DNA from: Siminovitchia sp047228825
GTDB lineage: Bacteria; Bacillota; Bacilli; Bacillales; Bacillaceae_C
Length of the DNA: 64,000 nt
Assembly (NCBI RefSeq): GCF_047228825.1
Contig: NZ_JBFEGN010000006.1
Span: forward strand, 27,114-91,113
Direction of reading: 5' to 3'
Below are positions 17,250 to 25,681 of this stretch, piece after piece; the first letter of the stretch is position 1; the number at the start of each line of letters is the position of its first letter. The notes beneath the pieces were generated by a model. That model did not search any database. It saw nothing but the letters and a program-made list of their open reading frames with translations, and was not told the origin of the DNA. A program made the position numbers and the translations under genes.

Positions 17250-19141
17250 GAGCCTGAAGCGGCTGCCTCGGGTTCTTTTTGAAAATCGTATTTTTCTTCC
17301 ACAAAAACGGCATGCCATATCATGAAGACAAGCACCGTCCAAATTTTACGGCTGTGATCCAATTTTCCACGGCAATGTTCATCCAGCAAATCAAGTACAT
17401 ATTGCTTGTTGATGAATTGGCTCGTTTCACTTTGTTTAATGGTGTTAACCGCCCAATCATGCATTTCCGCCTTCAGCCAATGCCGGATCGGAACCGGGAA
17501 TCCAAGCTTTTTCCGGTTAAGTACATGATCCGGAACAATTCCTTCCGCTGCTTTTCTCAAAATGTACTTGGTTGTACCGTTTGCCGTTTTCAACGATGTC
17601 GGAATTTTCGATGCGACTTCAAACACTTTTTTATCAAGGAACGGAACGCGCAATTCAAGCGAGTGGGCCATCGTCATCCGGTCCGCCTTGAGTAAAATAT
17701 CCCCGCGCATCCACGTGTGGATGTCAATATACTGCATCCGGTCTACCGGGTCATACCCGGTTGTTTCGGCGTACAAAGGCCTTGTCACATCCCGGAAATC
17801 GACATTTCTGTTATATTTTCCAAGTAACGCCTGCTTTTCTTCCTCGGAGAACATTTTCGCATTTCCGATATATCTTTCCTCCATTGGCGTAACCCCGCGT
17901 TCAATGAAGCTTTTTCCCCTTACGCCTTCCGGCAGGGTACTGGCCAGAGACCTTAGCAAAGCTTTTCCGACATCGGGAATTTTATTGAACATCTCCAACG
18001 ATTGCGGCTCCCTGTATATGTTGTAACCGCCGAACAGCTCATCGGCTCCTTCCCCTGATAAAACAACCGTTACATGTTTTCTCGCTTCGCGTGCCACAAA
18101 ATATAAAGGAACGCAAGCAGGATCTGCAAGTGGGTCATCCATATGCCACATAATTTTTGGCAGTTCATTTATATATTCTTCCGGAGAAATGACATAGCTG
18201 ATATTTTCCACTCCGAGGCGGTCAGCCGTTTCTTTTGCTACGTCAATTTCACTGAATCCCTCTCTCTCAAAACCGACGGAGAACGTTTTAATATTCGGAT
18301 GAAATTGCTTGGCAATCGATACGATCAGTGACGAGTCAATTCCTCCGGACAGGAAAGATCCGACAGGCACATCGCTTCTCATATGAAGGTTAACCGAGTC
18401 AAACAGGACATCCCGGATCTCTTTTATAAAATCTTCCTCCGTGCGGTGGCCGGCGGGGGCAAAGCTTGCTTTCCAATAACGGGATATTTTCATCGGCTCT
18501 CCCGGTTTTTTTGTAAAATAATGGCCAGGCTCCAATTTTTTAATATCTTTCGTCATTGTGTCCGGTTCTGGAACGAACTGGAAAGTCATGTAATGCTGCA
18601 AGGAATCCGCATTTAACTCGCTGGCTTCCATCGCAAGCAAAATGCTCTTTTTCTCGGAAGCAAAAAAGGTTTCCCCCTCTCTTTCCAAATAGAAAAATGG
18701 CTTGATCCCAAACGGGTCACGCGCGCCAAACAGCTCCTGCTTTTCTTTGTCCCAGATGGCAAAAGCAAACATGCCGCGCAAATGCTCGACCGCTTTTTCC
18801 CTTAACTCGCTGAACAAGGCTAGGATAACTTCCGTATCAGATTCTGTTTCAAAGGACACCCCTTTTTTTACGAGTTCCTCACGCAATTCCACAAAATTGT
18901 ATATTTCACCATTAAAGATGATCCAGTAACGTTCATTTTCAAATGAAAGGGGCTGGCCTCCACTTTCTATATCGATAATGCTCAACCGCCTGAATCCAAA
19001 CCGGATATGGTCATCGGAATAATAACCTTCGTCATCCGGACCGCGGTGGATAATCAAGTCGTTCATCCGCTTTAATACTTGTTGCTCTGATTCGTTTTGT
19101 TCTTTTGCATGTTCATGGATGCAACCGATAAAACCGCACAT
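17246..19141 (-). CDS. asnB: Asparagine synthetase (glutamine-hydrolysing) AsnB
   Basis: Makes asparagine from aspartate, glutamine and ATP, 631 residues. The N-terminal glutaminase uses Cys2 (MCGF) with RLSIID and NGEIYN substrate-binding motifs; the C-terminal synthetase has the PP-loop SGGIDSS (residues 265-271). In B. subtilis AsnB also amidates meso-diaminopimelate in peptidoglycan; whether this copy does so cannot be seen. GGAGTAGGTGA precedes the ATG. Lies downstream of metK in the conserved metK-asnB-ytoA order. Confidence 0.95.
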   Translation of the reverse strand: MCGFIGCIHEHAKEQNESEQQVLKRMNDLIIHRGPDDEGYYSDDHIRFGFRRLSIIDIESGGQPLSFENERYWIIFNGEIYNFVELREELVKKGVSFETESDTEVILALFSELREKAVEHLRGMFAFAIWDKEKQELFGARDPFGIKPFFYLEREGETFFASEKKSILLAMEASELNADSLQHYMTFQFVPEPDTMTKDIKKLEPGHYFTKKPGEPMKISRYWKASFAPAGHRTEEDFIKEIRDVLFDSVNLHMRSDVPVGSFLSGGIDSSLIVSIAKQFHPNIKTFSVGFEREGFSEIDVAKETADRLGVENISYVISPEEYINELPKIMWHMDDPLADPACVPLYFVAREARKHVTVVLSGEGADELFGGYNIYREPQSLEMFNKIPDVGKALLRSLASTLPEGVRGKSFIERGVTPMEERYIGNAKMFSEEEKQALLGKYNRNVDFRDVTRPLYAETTGYDPVDRMQYIDIHTWMRGDILLKADRMTMAHSLELRVPFLDKKVFEVASKIPTSLKTANGTTKYILRKAAEGIVPDHVLNRKKLGFPVPIRHWLKAEMHDWAVNTIKQSETSQFINKQYVLDLLDEHCRGKLDHSRKIWTVLVFMIWHAVFVEEKYDFQKEPEAAASGS

Positions 19142-19305
19142 TTTGTGTCACCTACTCCAATTAAATTCAAGCCATACCTTACTTATATTAACATTATTTT
19201 CTCTTTATTGGCAGAAAAAACATATCAAAATTTGTATCAAAAAGTCAAAAAGAAAGAGGATGACCAAATGCGGACCGCTCCAGCATAATTGCATTCGTCC
19301 GGTGT

Positions 19306-20226
19306 TTAGCCCATTTCAGTTCGAAAACGGTTTTGCAACAAGCCAGCTCTTCCTTTCTCATATTCTTTCAACAGTGTTTGCACAATTTCTTTCGTTGTTT
19401 CCATTTTCTTGACATTGGTGACCCCCTGGCCTGCGGACCAAATTTCACGCCATGCCTTTACATTAACCAAATGTGACAAATCCACTTCGTCTTTCGACGT
19501 TAACGATGCTGGGTCAATTCCTTCTTTGATCAGGCTGGGAATGAGAACATTCGCATGAACGCCGCTGAAAGCATCTGTATAAAGAATGTCTTCTATCGTG
19601 GATTGCAGTACCATGTTTTTATATTCATCATTCGCATTGCTTTCTTTCGCTGCCAAAAAACGTGTTCCCATGTAGGCATAGTCTGCCCCCATCACTTGTG
19701 CCGCCAACACATCTTTGCCTGTGGAAATCGATCCCGACAAAATAATCGTTCCGCCAAAAAATTCTTTTACCGCTGCGATGAACGCAAATGGGTTGAGTCT
19801 TCCCCCATGTCCCCCAGCCCCGGCACACACTAAAATCAAGCCATCGATTCCTGTTTTGGCTGCTTTTTTGGCATGGTCAATATTGGCTACATCCGAATAA
19901 ATAAGTCCGCCGTATCCGTGCACAATATCCTTTACTTCTCCGGGATGTCCAAGGGATGTAATGACGATCGGCGGTTGATACGTCCGGATGAGTTCAATAT
20001 CCTCATCATATCTTTTATTTGCTTTTCTGTGACAAATAAAATTCACTGCCCAAGGCATGCCTTCCAAATTTTTATGTACTTCTTCCAGCCATTGTGCACA
20101 CACGTCAGCAGGACGGGCATTTAAAAGCGGAAAAGATCCAATGACGCCGGCTTTCCCTGCTTCAATAACCATTTTGGGTGTGGACACTAAAAACATCGGC
20201 GCCACGATGACAGGAAGTTTAAGCAT
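19306..20226 (-). CDS. Nitronate monooxygenase-like flavoprotein
   Basis: A 306-residue FMN TIM-barrel enzyme of the 2-nitropropane dioxygenase/nitronate monooxygenase family. The N-terminal VAPMFLVSTP and the loop CAGAGGHGG (catalytic His about 140) identify it, and the phosphate-binding region is SGSISTGKDVLAA with ADYAYMGTRF. It would oxidise alkyl nitronates or a related natural substrate in the cytoplasm. It sits between asnB and metK, where B. subtilis has nothing comparable. A 30-codon open frame ends across its start codon and may couple translation. Confidence 0.85.
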   Translation of the reverse strand: MLKLPVIVAPMFLVSTPKMVIEAGKAGVIGSFPLLNARPADVCAQWLEEVHKNLEGMPWAVNFICHRKANKRYDEDIELIRTYQPPIVITSLGHPGEVKDIVHGYGGLIYSDVANIDHAKKAAKTGIDGLILVCAGAGGHGGRLNPFAFIAAVKEFFGGTIILSGSISTGKDVLAAQVMGADYAYMGTRFLAAKESNANDEYKNMVLQSTIEDILYTDAFSGVHANVLIPSLIKEGIDPASLTSKDEVDLSHLVNVKAWREIWSAGQGVTNVKKMETTKEIVQTLLKEYEKGRAGLLQNRFRTEMG

Positions 20227-20311
20227 CTTCCATCACCTCCGGAGTCCCGTTGCCCTCAGTTTCATAAAATAAACATTCCATCAATTCAGCGAAGATGTGT
20301 TCCCTTTTCAT
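20219..20311 (-). CDS. Candidate 30-residue upstream peptide coupled to the nitronate monooxygenase gene
   Basis: An ATG at 20311 preceded by GGGGGAATCAGG opens a 30-codon frame (KREHIFAELMECLFYETEG at residues 2-20) whose TAA overlaps the ATG of the next gene (ATGCTTAA). The internal GGAGGTG near its end serves as the ribosome binding site of the downstream gene. It may be a leader peptide or a true small protein; I know no family for it. Confidence 0.4.
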   Translation of the reverse strand: MKREHIFAELMECLFYETEGNGTPEVMEDA

Positions 20312-20443
20312 CCTGATTCCCCCTCGTAGAATTTTCCTATAAATCATTCTCCCACAACAAGAGCCAGCGTCAACCCATGCAGGTTTTTCCGGCTCCTTTT
20401 TGACTGCAAAAAACGAAGCCGCATATTCGCAGCTCCGCTATTT

Positions 20444-21655
20444 TTAAAACAATCCTTTTAATGAAGCGAAACGGGCAATCGCTTCAGCTTTATCTGTTCT
20501 TTCCCAAGGCAAATCGATATCCGTCCGTCCAAAGTGCCCGTAAGCAGCCGTTTGTCTGTAAATGGGACGGCGCAAATCAAGCATTTTAATAATGCCTGCG
20601 GGGCGGAGATCAAAGTTTTCCCGAATCGCTTTTACCAATATTTCTTCATCCACTTTTCCGGTTCCAAAGGTATCCACCGAAATCGAAACGGGCTGCGCAA
20701 CACCAATTGCATACGCAAGCTGAACTTCACATTTATCGGCAACCCCTGAAGCCACAATATTTTTGGCAACATATCTTGCCGCGTACGCTGCAGAACGGTC
20801 TACCTTCGTCGGATCCTTCCCGGAAAAGGCGCCGCCTCCGTGACGGGCATATCCTCCATACGTATCGACGATAATCTTTCTTCCGGTTAATCCTGCATCC
20901 CCCTGTGGACCTCCAATGACAAATCGTCCTGTCGGGTTGATAAAATATTTTGTCTGATCATCAATCAATCCGGAAGGAACGACTGGCTGAATGACATGTT
21001 CTTTTATGTCATCCTGAATTTGTTCAAGTGTCACTTCGGGATGGTGCTGGGCCGAAATGACAATCGTGTCCACACGTACCGGCTTTCCGTCCTCATTGTA
21101 TTCAATGGTTACTTGTGTTTTTCCGTCGGGACGCAAGTATGCTACCTCTTCATTCTTGCGAACTTCTGCCAGCCTCCTTGAAAGCTTGTGAGCCAATGAG
21201 ATCGGAAGCGGCATCAGTTCTTTCGTCTCGTTGCATGCATAGCCGAACATGAGGCCTTGGTCCCCTGCTCCGATCGCTTCAATTTCTTCATCGCTCATCT
21301 CGCCTTCCCTTGCCTCAAGGGCAACGTTGACTCCCGCGGCAATATCGGGAGATTGCTCATCAATCGAAGTAATGACCGCACATGTTTCGGCATCAAAGCC
21401 GTATTTTGCCCGCGTATAACCAATGTCTTTCAAAGTATCGCGAACGATTTTTGGAATATCCACATAAGTAGATGTTGTAATTTCCCCTGCCACCAAAACA
21501 AGTCCGGTTGTTACGGACGTTTCACATGCCACACGGGCATTTGCATCCTCGGCAAGGATGGCATCCAATATGGCATCAGAAATCTGATCACAAATTTTAT
21601 CCGGATGTCCCTCAGTAACGGACTCAGATGTAAATAATCGCCGGTTTTTGGACAT
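20444..21655 (-). CDS. metK: S-adenosylmethionine synthetase
   Basis: Forms SAM from methionine and ATP, 403 residues. The ATP/Mg motif GHPDKICDQISDA is near residue 17-29, the GAGDQGLMFGYA hexapeptide region near 118-129, and the phosphate loop GGGAFSGKDPTKVDRSAAY near 262-280. I chose the ATG at 21655 (SKNRRLFTSE), preceded by AAGGAGG, instead of a frame that extends up to 21820 into the riboswitch. Expression is controlled by the S-box leader. Confidence 0.97.
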   Translation of the reverse strand: MSKNRRLFTSESVTEGHPDKICDQISDAILDAILAEDANARVACETSVTTGLVLVAGEITTSTYVDIPKIVRDTLKDIGYTRAKYGFDAETCAVITSIDEQSPDIAAGVNVALEAREGEMSDEEIEAIGAGDQGLMFGYACNETKELMPLPISLAHKLSRRLAEVRKNEEVAYLRPDGKTQVTIEYNEDGKPVRVDTIVISAQHHPEVTLEQIQDDIKEHVIQPVVPSGLIDDQTKYFINPTGRFVIGGPQGDAGLTGRKIIVDTYGGYARHGGGAFSGKDPTKVDRSAAYAARYVAKNIVASGVADKCEVQLAYAIGVAQPVSISVDTFGTGKVDEEILVKAIRENFDLRPAGIIKMLDLRRPIYRQTAAYGHFGRTDIDLPWERTDKAEAIARFASLKGLF

Positions 21656-21742
21656 CAAAGCTCCTCCTTTAAACAATAAATGATGAATTAAACTGAACAT
21701 TCTCCTATCCATTTGAAACACTTTAATACGAACATGCCAAAA

Positions 21743-21943
21743 AAGCAAAAAACCTTTCCCGCAGCAAATGTTGAGGAAAGGTTTTTTTCGTATTCCGAGC
21801 CTTTCACTCTTATCGTCCAAGGCTTTTGGCCTTGCTACAGGTAAGCACCTTTCTATTCGCCAAGCACAGTTGCTTGCTCATAGCAGGTTGCCGGGCTTCA
21901 ACGGACCTGTTTCCTCCACCATCTCAGGATAAGAGTATCCATT
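21743..21943 (-). promoter_or_regulatory. SAM-I (S-box) riboswitch of metK with terminator
   Basis: The minus strand has the S-box signature CTTATCCTGAGATGGTGGA, the GGTTGAAGCC-like core (CGTTGAAGCCCGGCAACC), and a closing stem P1 CTCTTATC/GATAAGAG (about 21807 and 21928-21935). The expression platform ends with AAAAAACCTTTCC paired to GGGAAAGGTTTTTT (about 21748-21788). SAM binding would favour the terminator and shut down metK. Confidence 0.95.
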
Positions 21944-21952
21944 CATTATAAA

Positions 21953-21982
21953 ATCATAACTTAAATGATAAAATGATGTCAA
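21953..21982 (-). promoter_or_regulatory. Promoter of the metK S-box transcript
   Basis: Minus-strand TTGACA (21977-21982) and TATGAT (21953-21958) with 18-bp spacing; transcription would begin just before the aptamer. Confidence 0.65.
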
Positions 21983-22262
21983 CGGGGAACCCTTAATGAT
22001 TATAGAAAGTTGCTGAAATGGACAGAAAGCACTTTATATATTTTTTTCATCCAAAAGCGCCCTTCATGGCTTTTTTGTAAAAAAGCTCAAGGCGCCTGTA
22101 TCGGCAGAAAATATAAGGCAAATGGCCGAGGAAGACTTGACTTGAATTAGTGATTAGCCAACTGTCAATATTATCCACTAAAAAAGCAAAAATTTCATAA
22201 ATAATAGACGCCCCGCCCCGCTATCAGGAGGGAAAGTCCTATCCACTGGGTCGTATGACCAT

Positions 22263-22623
22263 CTAAGCGACCTGTTTTACAAAACCATCAAATTCGGGCT
22301 CTTTTTAACGCGTCTAAGTGACTGGATTGTCGATTTTAACTTTTTCGGGCTCCAGGAAACACTCCACGTGGCCGAAGCGACGGATTTTCAACCTTTACGG
22401 TCACTTAGAACCTCTCTACGTGACCCAAATGACGGACTTTCACCCTTTACGGTCACTTAGAAACTTTCTACGTGACCCAAATGACGGACTTTCAACCCTT
22501 ACGGTCACTTAGAGCCATTCTACGTGACCCAAATGACGGACTTTCAACCCTTACGGTCACTTAGAGCCATTCTACGTGACCCAAATGATCGATTTTCACC
22601 CTTTACGGTCACTTAGAAACTTA
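22263..22623. repeat. Tandem array of 52-bp palindromic units (locus A)
   Basis: Units beginning CTACGTGACC occur at 22364 (degenerate), 22416, 22468, 22520 and 22572, each exactly 52 bp apart; weaker copies start near 22263 and 22314. Each unit is a hairpin: CTACGTGACC pairs with GGTCACTTAG across about 25 bases that contain AATGACGGACTTTCA. A related array in opposite orientation lies at 36888-37090. No coding frame is convincing. Confidence 0.9.
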
Positions 22624-22626
22624 ATT

Positions 22627-22840
22627 TACAGGAAAAGCGCCTTGCTAAACGCAGACAAACAAGACGATTTCCAATAAGGCAGCTCGCAAGCGACGAATAA
22701 GGAAGCAGCTTGGGAAAACGAGGGGCTAGGTGCTGGCGCATTAAGTCGCCACGTCCTGTGACGCCGGCGGGACCAGGACGTCCTGTCCATCGAGCCAGAC
22801 ACAGAAAAGCTTCTTTTGAACCCAAAATTTTCTGAGCAAG
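22627..22840 (+). repeat. Dispersed intergenic repeat, copy 2
   Basis: Begins GAAAAGCGCCTTGC, contains the motifs GCGGCGGGACC- and GGACGTCCTGTCC-like, and ends CCAGACACAGAAAAGCTTC. Its last 60 bases closely match the end of the copy at 41495-41655. The 600-bp stretch 21983-22262 plus this repeat shows no other gene. Confidence 0.7.
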
Positions 22841-22914
22841 TTATACTTTACTTATCAAAAAAGGGTATACAACAAGAAACGCCCCATCATGTTCATGAAA
22901 TATTCAAAATTAGT

Positions 22915-22943
22915 ATAGACTATTCATTTAAATGTGTTATACT
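22915..22943 (+). promoter_or_regulatory. pckA promoter with CcpN-like operator
   Basis: A -10 TATACT (22938-22943) follows a weak -35 TAGACT/ATAGAC at 16-17 bp. The segment TGTGTTATACT (22933-22943) fits the CcpN operator consensus TRTGHYATAYW as I remember it, and ATTAGTATA / TATACTAAT form an inverted repeat around the promoter. CcpN represses pckA under glycolytic conditions in B. subtilis; conservation here is inference. Confidence 0.6.
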
Positions 22944-22994
22944 AATTCTCAAGTGGCTAAAACTTAAAAATCATAAATAAAGGAAGGGTAAGGA

Positions 22995-24584
22995 ATGAGT
23001 TCAATAGGCATCAAAAGCGAATTAACTCAATTAATAAATGGGCAAAACGTTCATTTGCAATTATCAGTGCCTCAACTGGTCGAAAAAGTATTGAACCGCA
23101 ACGAGGGAATTCTTACTGCATCCGGTGCTGTCCGTGCTGAAACTGGAAAGTATACGGGCCGTTCCCCAAAAGATAAATTTATTGTCGAGGAGCCTTCTGT
23201 AAAGGACAAAATTGATTGGGGCACTGTCAACCAGCCCATTTCTTCTGATGTATTTGAAAAGCTCTATACAAAGGTAATCCAATATTTACAATCAAGAGAT
23301 GAAATTTTTGTATTTAAAGGATTTGCCGGGGCTGATGAAAAATACCGTTTGCCGATTCAAGTCATAAATGAATATGCCTGGCACAACCTGTTTGCCCATC
23401 AGCTGTTTATACGCCCTTCCGCGGAAGAACTTGCAAAACATCAAACTGAATTTACTGTTGTTTCAGCTCCAGGCTTCAAAGCGAACCCTGAAGTTGACGG
23501 CACAAAATCAGAAACATTTATCATCGTGTCATTCGAACGCAAAATTGTTTTGATCGGCGGAACAGAATATGCAGGAGAAATGAAAAAATCCATCTTCTCT
23601 GTGATGAACTATGTTCTCCCGGAGGCGGACATTTTATCGATGCATTGCTCGGCCAACGTTGGGATCGAGGGCGATGTAGCGCTTTTCTTCGGACTTTCCG
23701 GAACAGGAAAAACGACGTTATCTGCGGATCCAAATCGCCGGCTCATCGGGGATGACGAGCACGGCTGGTCTCCAAACGGAGTCTTTAATGTGGAAGGCGG
23801 CTGCTATGCTAAAACGGCAGGTTTATCGGCAAAAAAAGAGCCGCAAATTTATAATGCCATTACATTTGGGTCGGTTTTGGAAAATGTAATCGTTGATCCG
23901 GATACCCGTGAACCGCAATATGCTGATACAACATTAACGGAAAACACAAGAGCGGCTTATCCCATCCAGGCAATCGACAACATCGTTGAACCAAGCATTG
24001 CCGGCCATCCTTCCGTTATCGTATTTTTAACTGCTGATGCTTTTGGCGTGCTGCCTCCAATCAGCAAATTAACGAAAGAGCAGGCCATGTACCATTTCTT
24101 GAGCGGGTACACGTCCAAGCTCGCCGGAACAGAAAGAGGCGTCACTTCCCCTGAAGCGACATTCTCAACATGTTTCGGGGCGCCGTTCCTGCCGCTCCCG
24201 GCTGCACGGTATGCTGAAATGCTCGGAAAGAAAATTGATGAGCACGGCGTGCAGGTCTACCTTGTCAATACAGGTTGGACCGGCGGAGAATACGGTGTCG
24301 GCAGCAGAATGAACTTAAGTTATACCCGTGCCATGGTTCAAGCTGCATTAAACGGAGAATTGGAAAACGTGGAAACCATTAAAGATGGAGTTTTTGGACT
24401 GTCCATTCCACTCCATGTGCCCGGTGTTCCGGATGAAGTACTGCAGCCGAACAAAACTTGGGCGAATGAGAGTGCTTATTTTGAAAAAGCAAAAGAGCTT
24501 GCTGCCAAGTTTAGTCAAAACTTCGCCAAGTTTTCACATATTGACAAATCCATCCAGCAATTGGGCGGGCCAATTGTAAAATAA
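22995..24584 (+). CDS. pckA: Phosphoenolpyruvate carboxykinase (ATP)
   Basis: Gluconeogenic enzyme converting oxaloacetate and ATP to phosphoenolpyruvate, 529 residues. Kinase motif 1a (Walker A) is GLSGTGKTT (about residues 234-242), the Mg/Mn motif is LIGDDEHGW (about 251-259), and the substrate-binding RSPKDKF is near residue 56-62. GGAAGGG precedes the ATG. It is divergent from metK, as in B. subtilis, with a CcpN-like site over its promoter and a strong terminator directly after it. Confidence 0.97.
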   Translation: MSSIGIKSELTQLINGQNVHLQLSVPQLVEKVLNRNEGILTASGAVRAETGKYTGRSPKDKFIVEEPSVKDKIDWGTVNQPISSDVFEKLYTKVIQYLQSRDEIFVFKGFAGADEKYRLPIQVINEYAWHNLFAHQLFIRPSAEELAKHQTEFTVVSAPGFKANPEVDGTKSETFIIVSFERKIVLIGGTEYAGEMKKSIFSVMNYVLPEADILSMHCSANVGIEGDVALFFGLSGTGKTTLSADPNRRLIGDDEHGWSPNGVFNVEGGCYAKTAGLSAKKEPQIYNAITFGSVLENVIVDPDTREPQYADTTLTENTRAAYPIQAIDNIVEPSIAGHPSVIVFLTADAFGVLPPISKLTKEQAMYHFLSGYTSKLAGTERGVTSPEATFSTCFGAPFLPLPAARYAEMLGKKIDEHGVQVYLVNTGWTGGEYGVGSRMNLSYTRAMVQAALNGELENVETIKDGVFGLSIPLHVPGVPDEVLQPNKTWANESAYFEKAKELAAKFSQNFAKFSHIDKSIQQLGGPIVK

Positions 24585-24586
24585 TG

Positions 24587-24630
24587 AAAAAAAGCTTGCA
24601 AAGAACATTCCTCTTTGCAAGCTTTTTTTA
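24587..24630. terminator. Strong bidirectional terminator after pckA
   Basis: AAAGCTTGCAAAGA pairs with TCTTTGCAAGCTTT around a 7-base loop, with A-run before and T-run after; immediately after the pckA stop. Confidence 0.93.
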
Positions 24631-24671
24631 TTTTTGGCAAGGATCAGGCAATCGCCTGTGCCTGATTGGCA

Positions 24672-24709
24672 AAAAGCACGCTCTACATTCAACCGCAGCG
24701 TGCTTTTAT
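24672..24709 (+). terminator. Terminator-like hairpin at the insertion point of the group II intron
   Basis: AAAAGCACGCT pairs with AGCGTGCTTTT across a 14-base loop, two bases before the first base of the intron fragment. Class C group II introns insert behind such hairpins. Confidence 0.75.
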
Positions 24710-24710
24710 G

Positions 24711-24900
24711 GTGCGTTCGGCATGGGCGCGAGTCTATAGGGTGCAAGTCCCGCAGAAATAACAGTTCGCTTAACGCAAGGGGGTCCGCTATGACGCGGAA
24801 TCTGAAGGAAGCGGACGGCAAACCTCCGGTCCGAGGAACACGAATTTCATATAAGGCTAAATATGGTTGGATGAATTTTCCAAACAAAACTAAATTTTTA
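24711..24900 (+). mobile_element. Truncated group IIC intron, 5' domain I fragment only
   Basis: The segment opens GTGCGTTCGGCATGGG and continues with the conserved domain I landmarks GTCTATAGGGTG, CTTAACGCAAGGG, GGAATCTGAAGGAAGCGG, GGCAAACC, GAGGAACACGAA and TTCATATAAGGCTA, closely like the class C introns of Oceanobacillus and B. halodurans. It ends after GGATGAATTTTCCAAACA, about 190 bases in. The reverse transcriptase ORF, domain V and domain VI are absent, so it cannot splice or move. A small plus-strand frame over it is not a gene. Confidence 0.9.
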
Positions 24901-24908
24901 TAAAGAAA

Positions 24909-25679
24909 TTATGCGATTAAACTATCATAAATGTACTTGCCGACTTTGCTAATTACCTGTCTGCCCGAATAGGAATCCTCAAGCTGGTCCATTAAAACGG
25001 CCACATACGCCGTTTTATTACCCCATTTGAAAACCGCACAATCATTCTCCACCTGCGGCAGGCTGCCGGTTTTGCCGGCGACAAAGATTGCTTCCGGGTC
25101 AATCATGGCCGAGAGCTTATCATGAAACTGCTGGGCGTGCATGATTTCCAGTGCCAGTTTTCGGCTTTCCTCCGTCAAAAAATCCCCCTGATCCAAGACT
25201 TTTAAACTAGTGATGATATCAGCGGGGCTTGTCAGATTATTGATGCCTCGCTCAATAGCCGCAAAGTCCATCATTTTTCGTTGAAGCACCGTCTTCTGCA
25301 TTCCCATGCTTTCAATCGATGTATTGATTGCGTCCATTCCCAACAGATCAATCATCATGTTCGTCGCAGTATTATCTGACACGGTAATCATCAGTGTCAT
25401 GAGATCTTTTACCGTCACGACAACTTGATCTGATAGGGCCTGCAGTACCCCGGATCCACCGACACGATGGCGGATTTGCACGCTTTCATTTATATTTATG
25501 CTGCCGCTCTCCGCCTGCCTCAGCGCTTCCATTAAAATCGGAACCTTGATGACACTTGCTGAGGGGAATACCTCCTCATAATTGAAATAAAAACAATCGT
25601 TGTCTATTTCAATCGCGAGCCCAGCCCTCCCTTTTAAATCTTCCAACACCTGTTTTAATTCTCCTGAAAAAGGTAACAT
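24909..25679 (-). CDS. Cytoplasmic class A beta-lactamase-fold serine hydrolase
   Basis: A 256-residue serine hydrolase of the Beta-lactamase2 family. Motifs are SVIK (Ser42-Lys45, SxxK), SDN (101-103) and KTGS near the C-terminus. The omega-loop region reads MMDFAAIERGINN and lacks a clear class A ExxLN glutamate, so true beta-lactamase activity is doubtful. There is no signal peptide or lipobox. It starts two bases after ykfD with GAGGT upstream and is the last gene of the dpp-ykf operon, suggesting a cytoplasmic peptidase or amidase for murein peptides or wall-drug fragments. The role is inference. Confidence 0.8.
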   Translation of the reverse strand: MLPFSGELKQVLEDLKGRAGLAIEIDNDCFYFNYEEVFPSASVIKVPILMEALRQAESGSININESVQIRHRVGGSGVLQALSDQVVVTVKDLMTLMITVSDNTATNMMIDLLGMDAINTSIESMGMQKTVLQRKMMDFAAIERGINNLTSPADIITSLKVLDQGDFLTEESRKLALEIMHAQQFHDKLSAMIDPEAIFVAGKTGSLPQVENDCAVFKWGNKTAYVAVLMDQLEDSYSGRQVISKVGKYIYDSLIA

Positions 25680-25681
25680 GT

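Noticed and set aside
22263..22623. CRISPR array
   Set aside because: The unit is a 52-bp palindrome with conserved arms and short variable loops, no unique spacers of constant length and no cas genes nearby.
22600..22860. Minus-strand 70-codon frame before pckA
   Set aside because: Entirely within dispersed repeat copy 2.
24634..24903. An 89-codon plus-strand frame after pckA
   Set aside because: It lies over two terminator hairpins and the group II intron RNA; the amino-acid sequence is the usual spurious translation of intron domain I.
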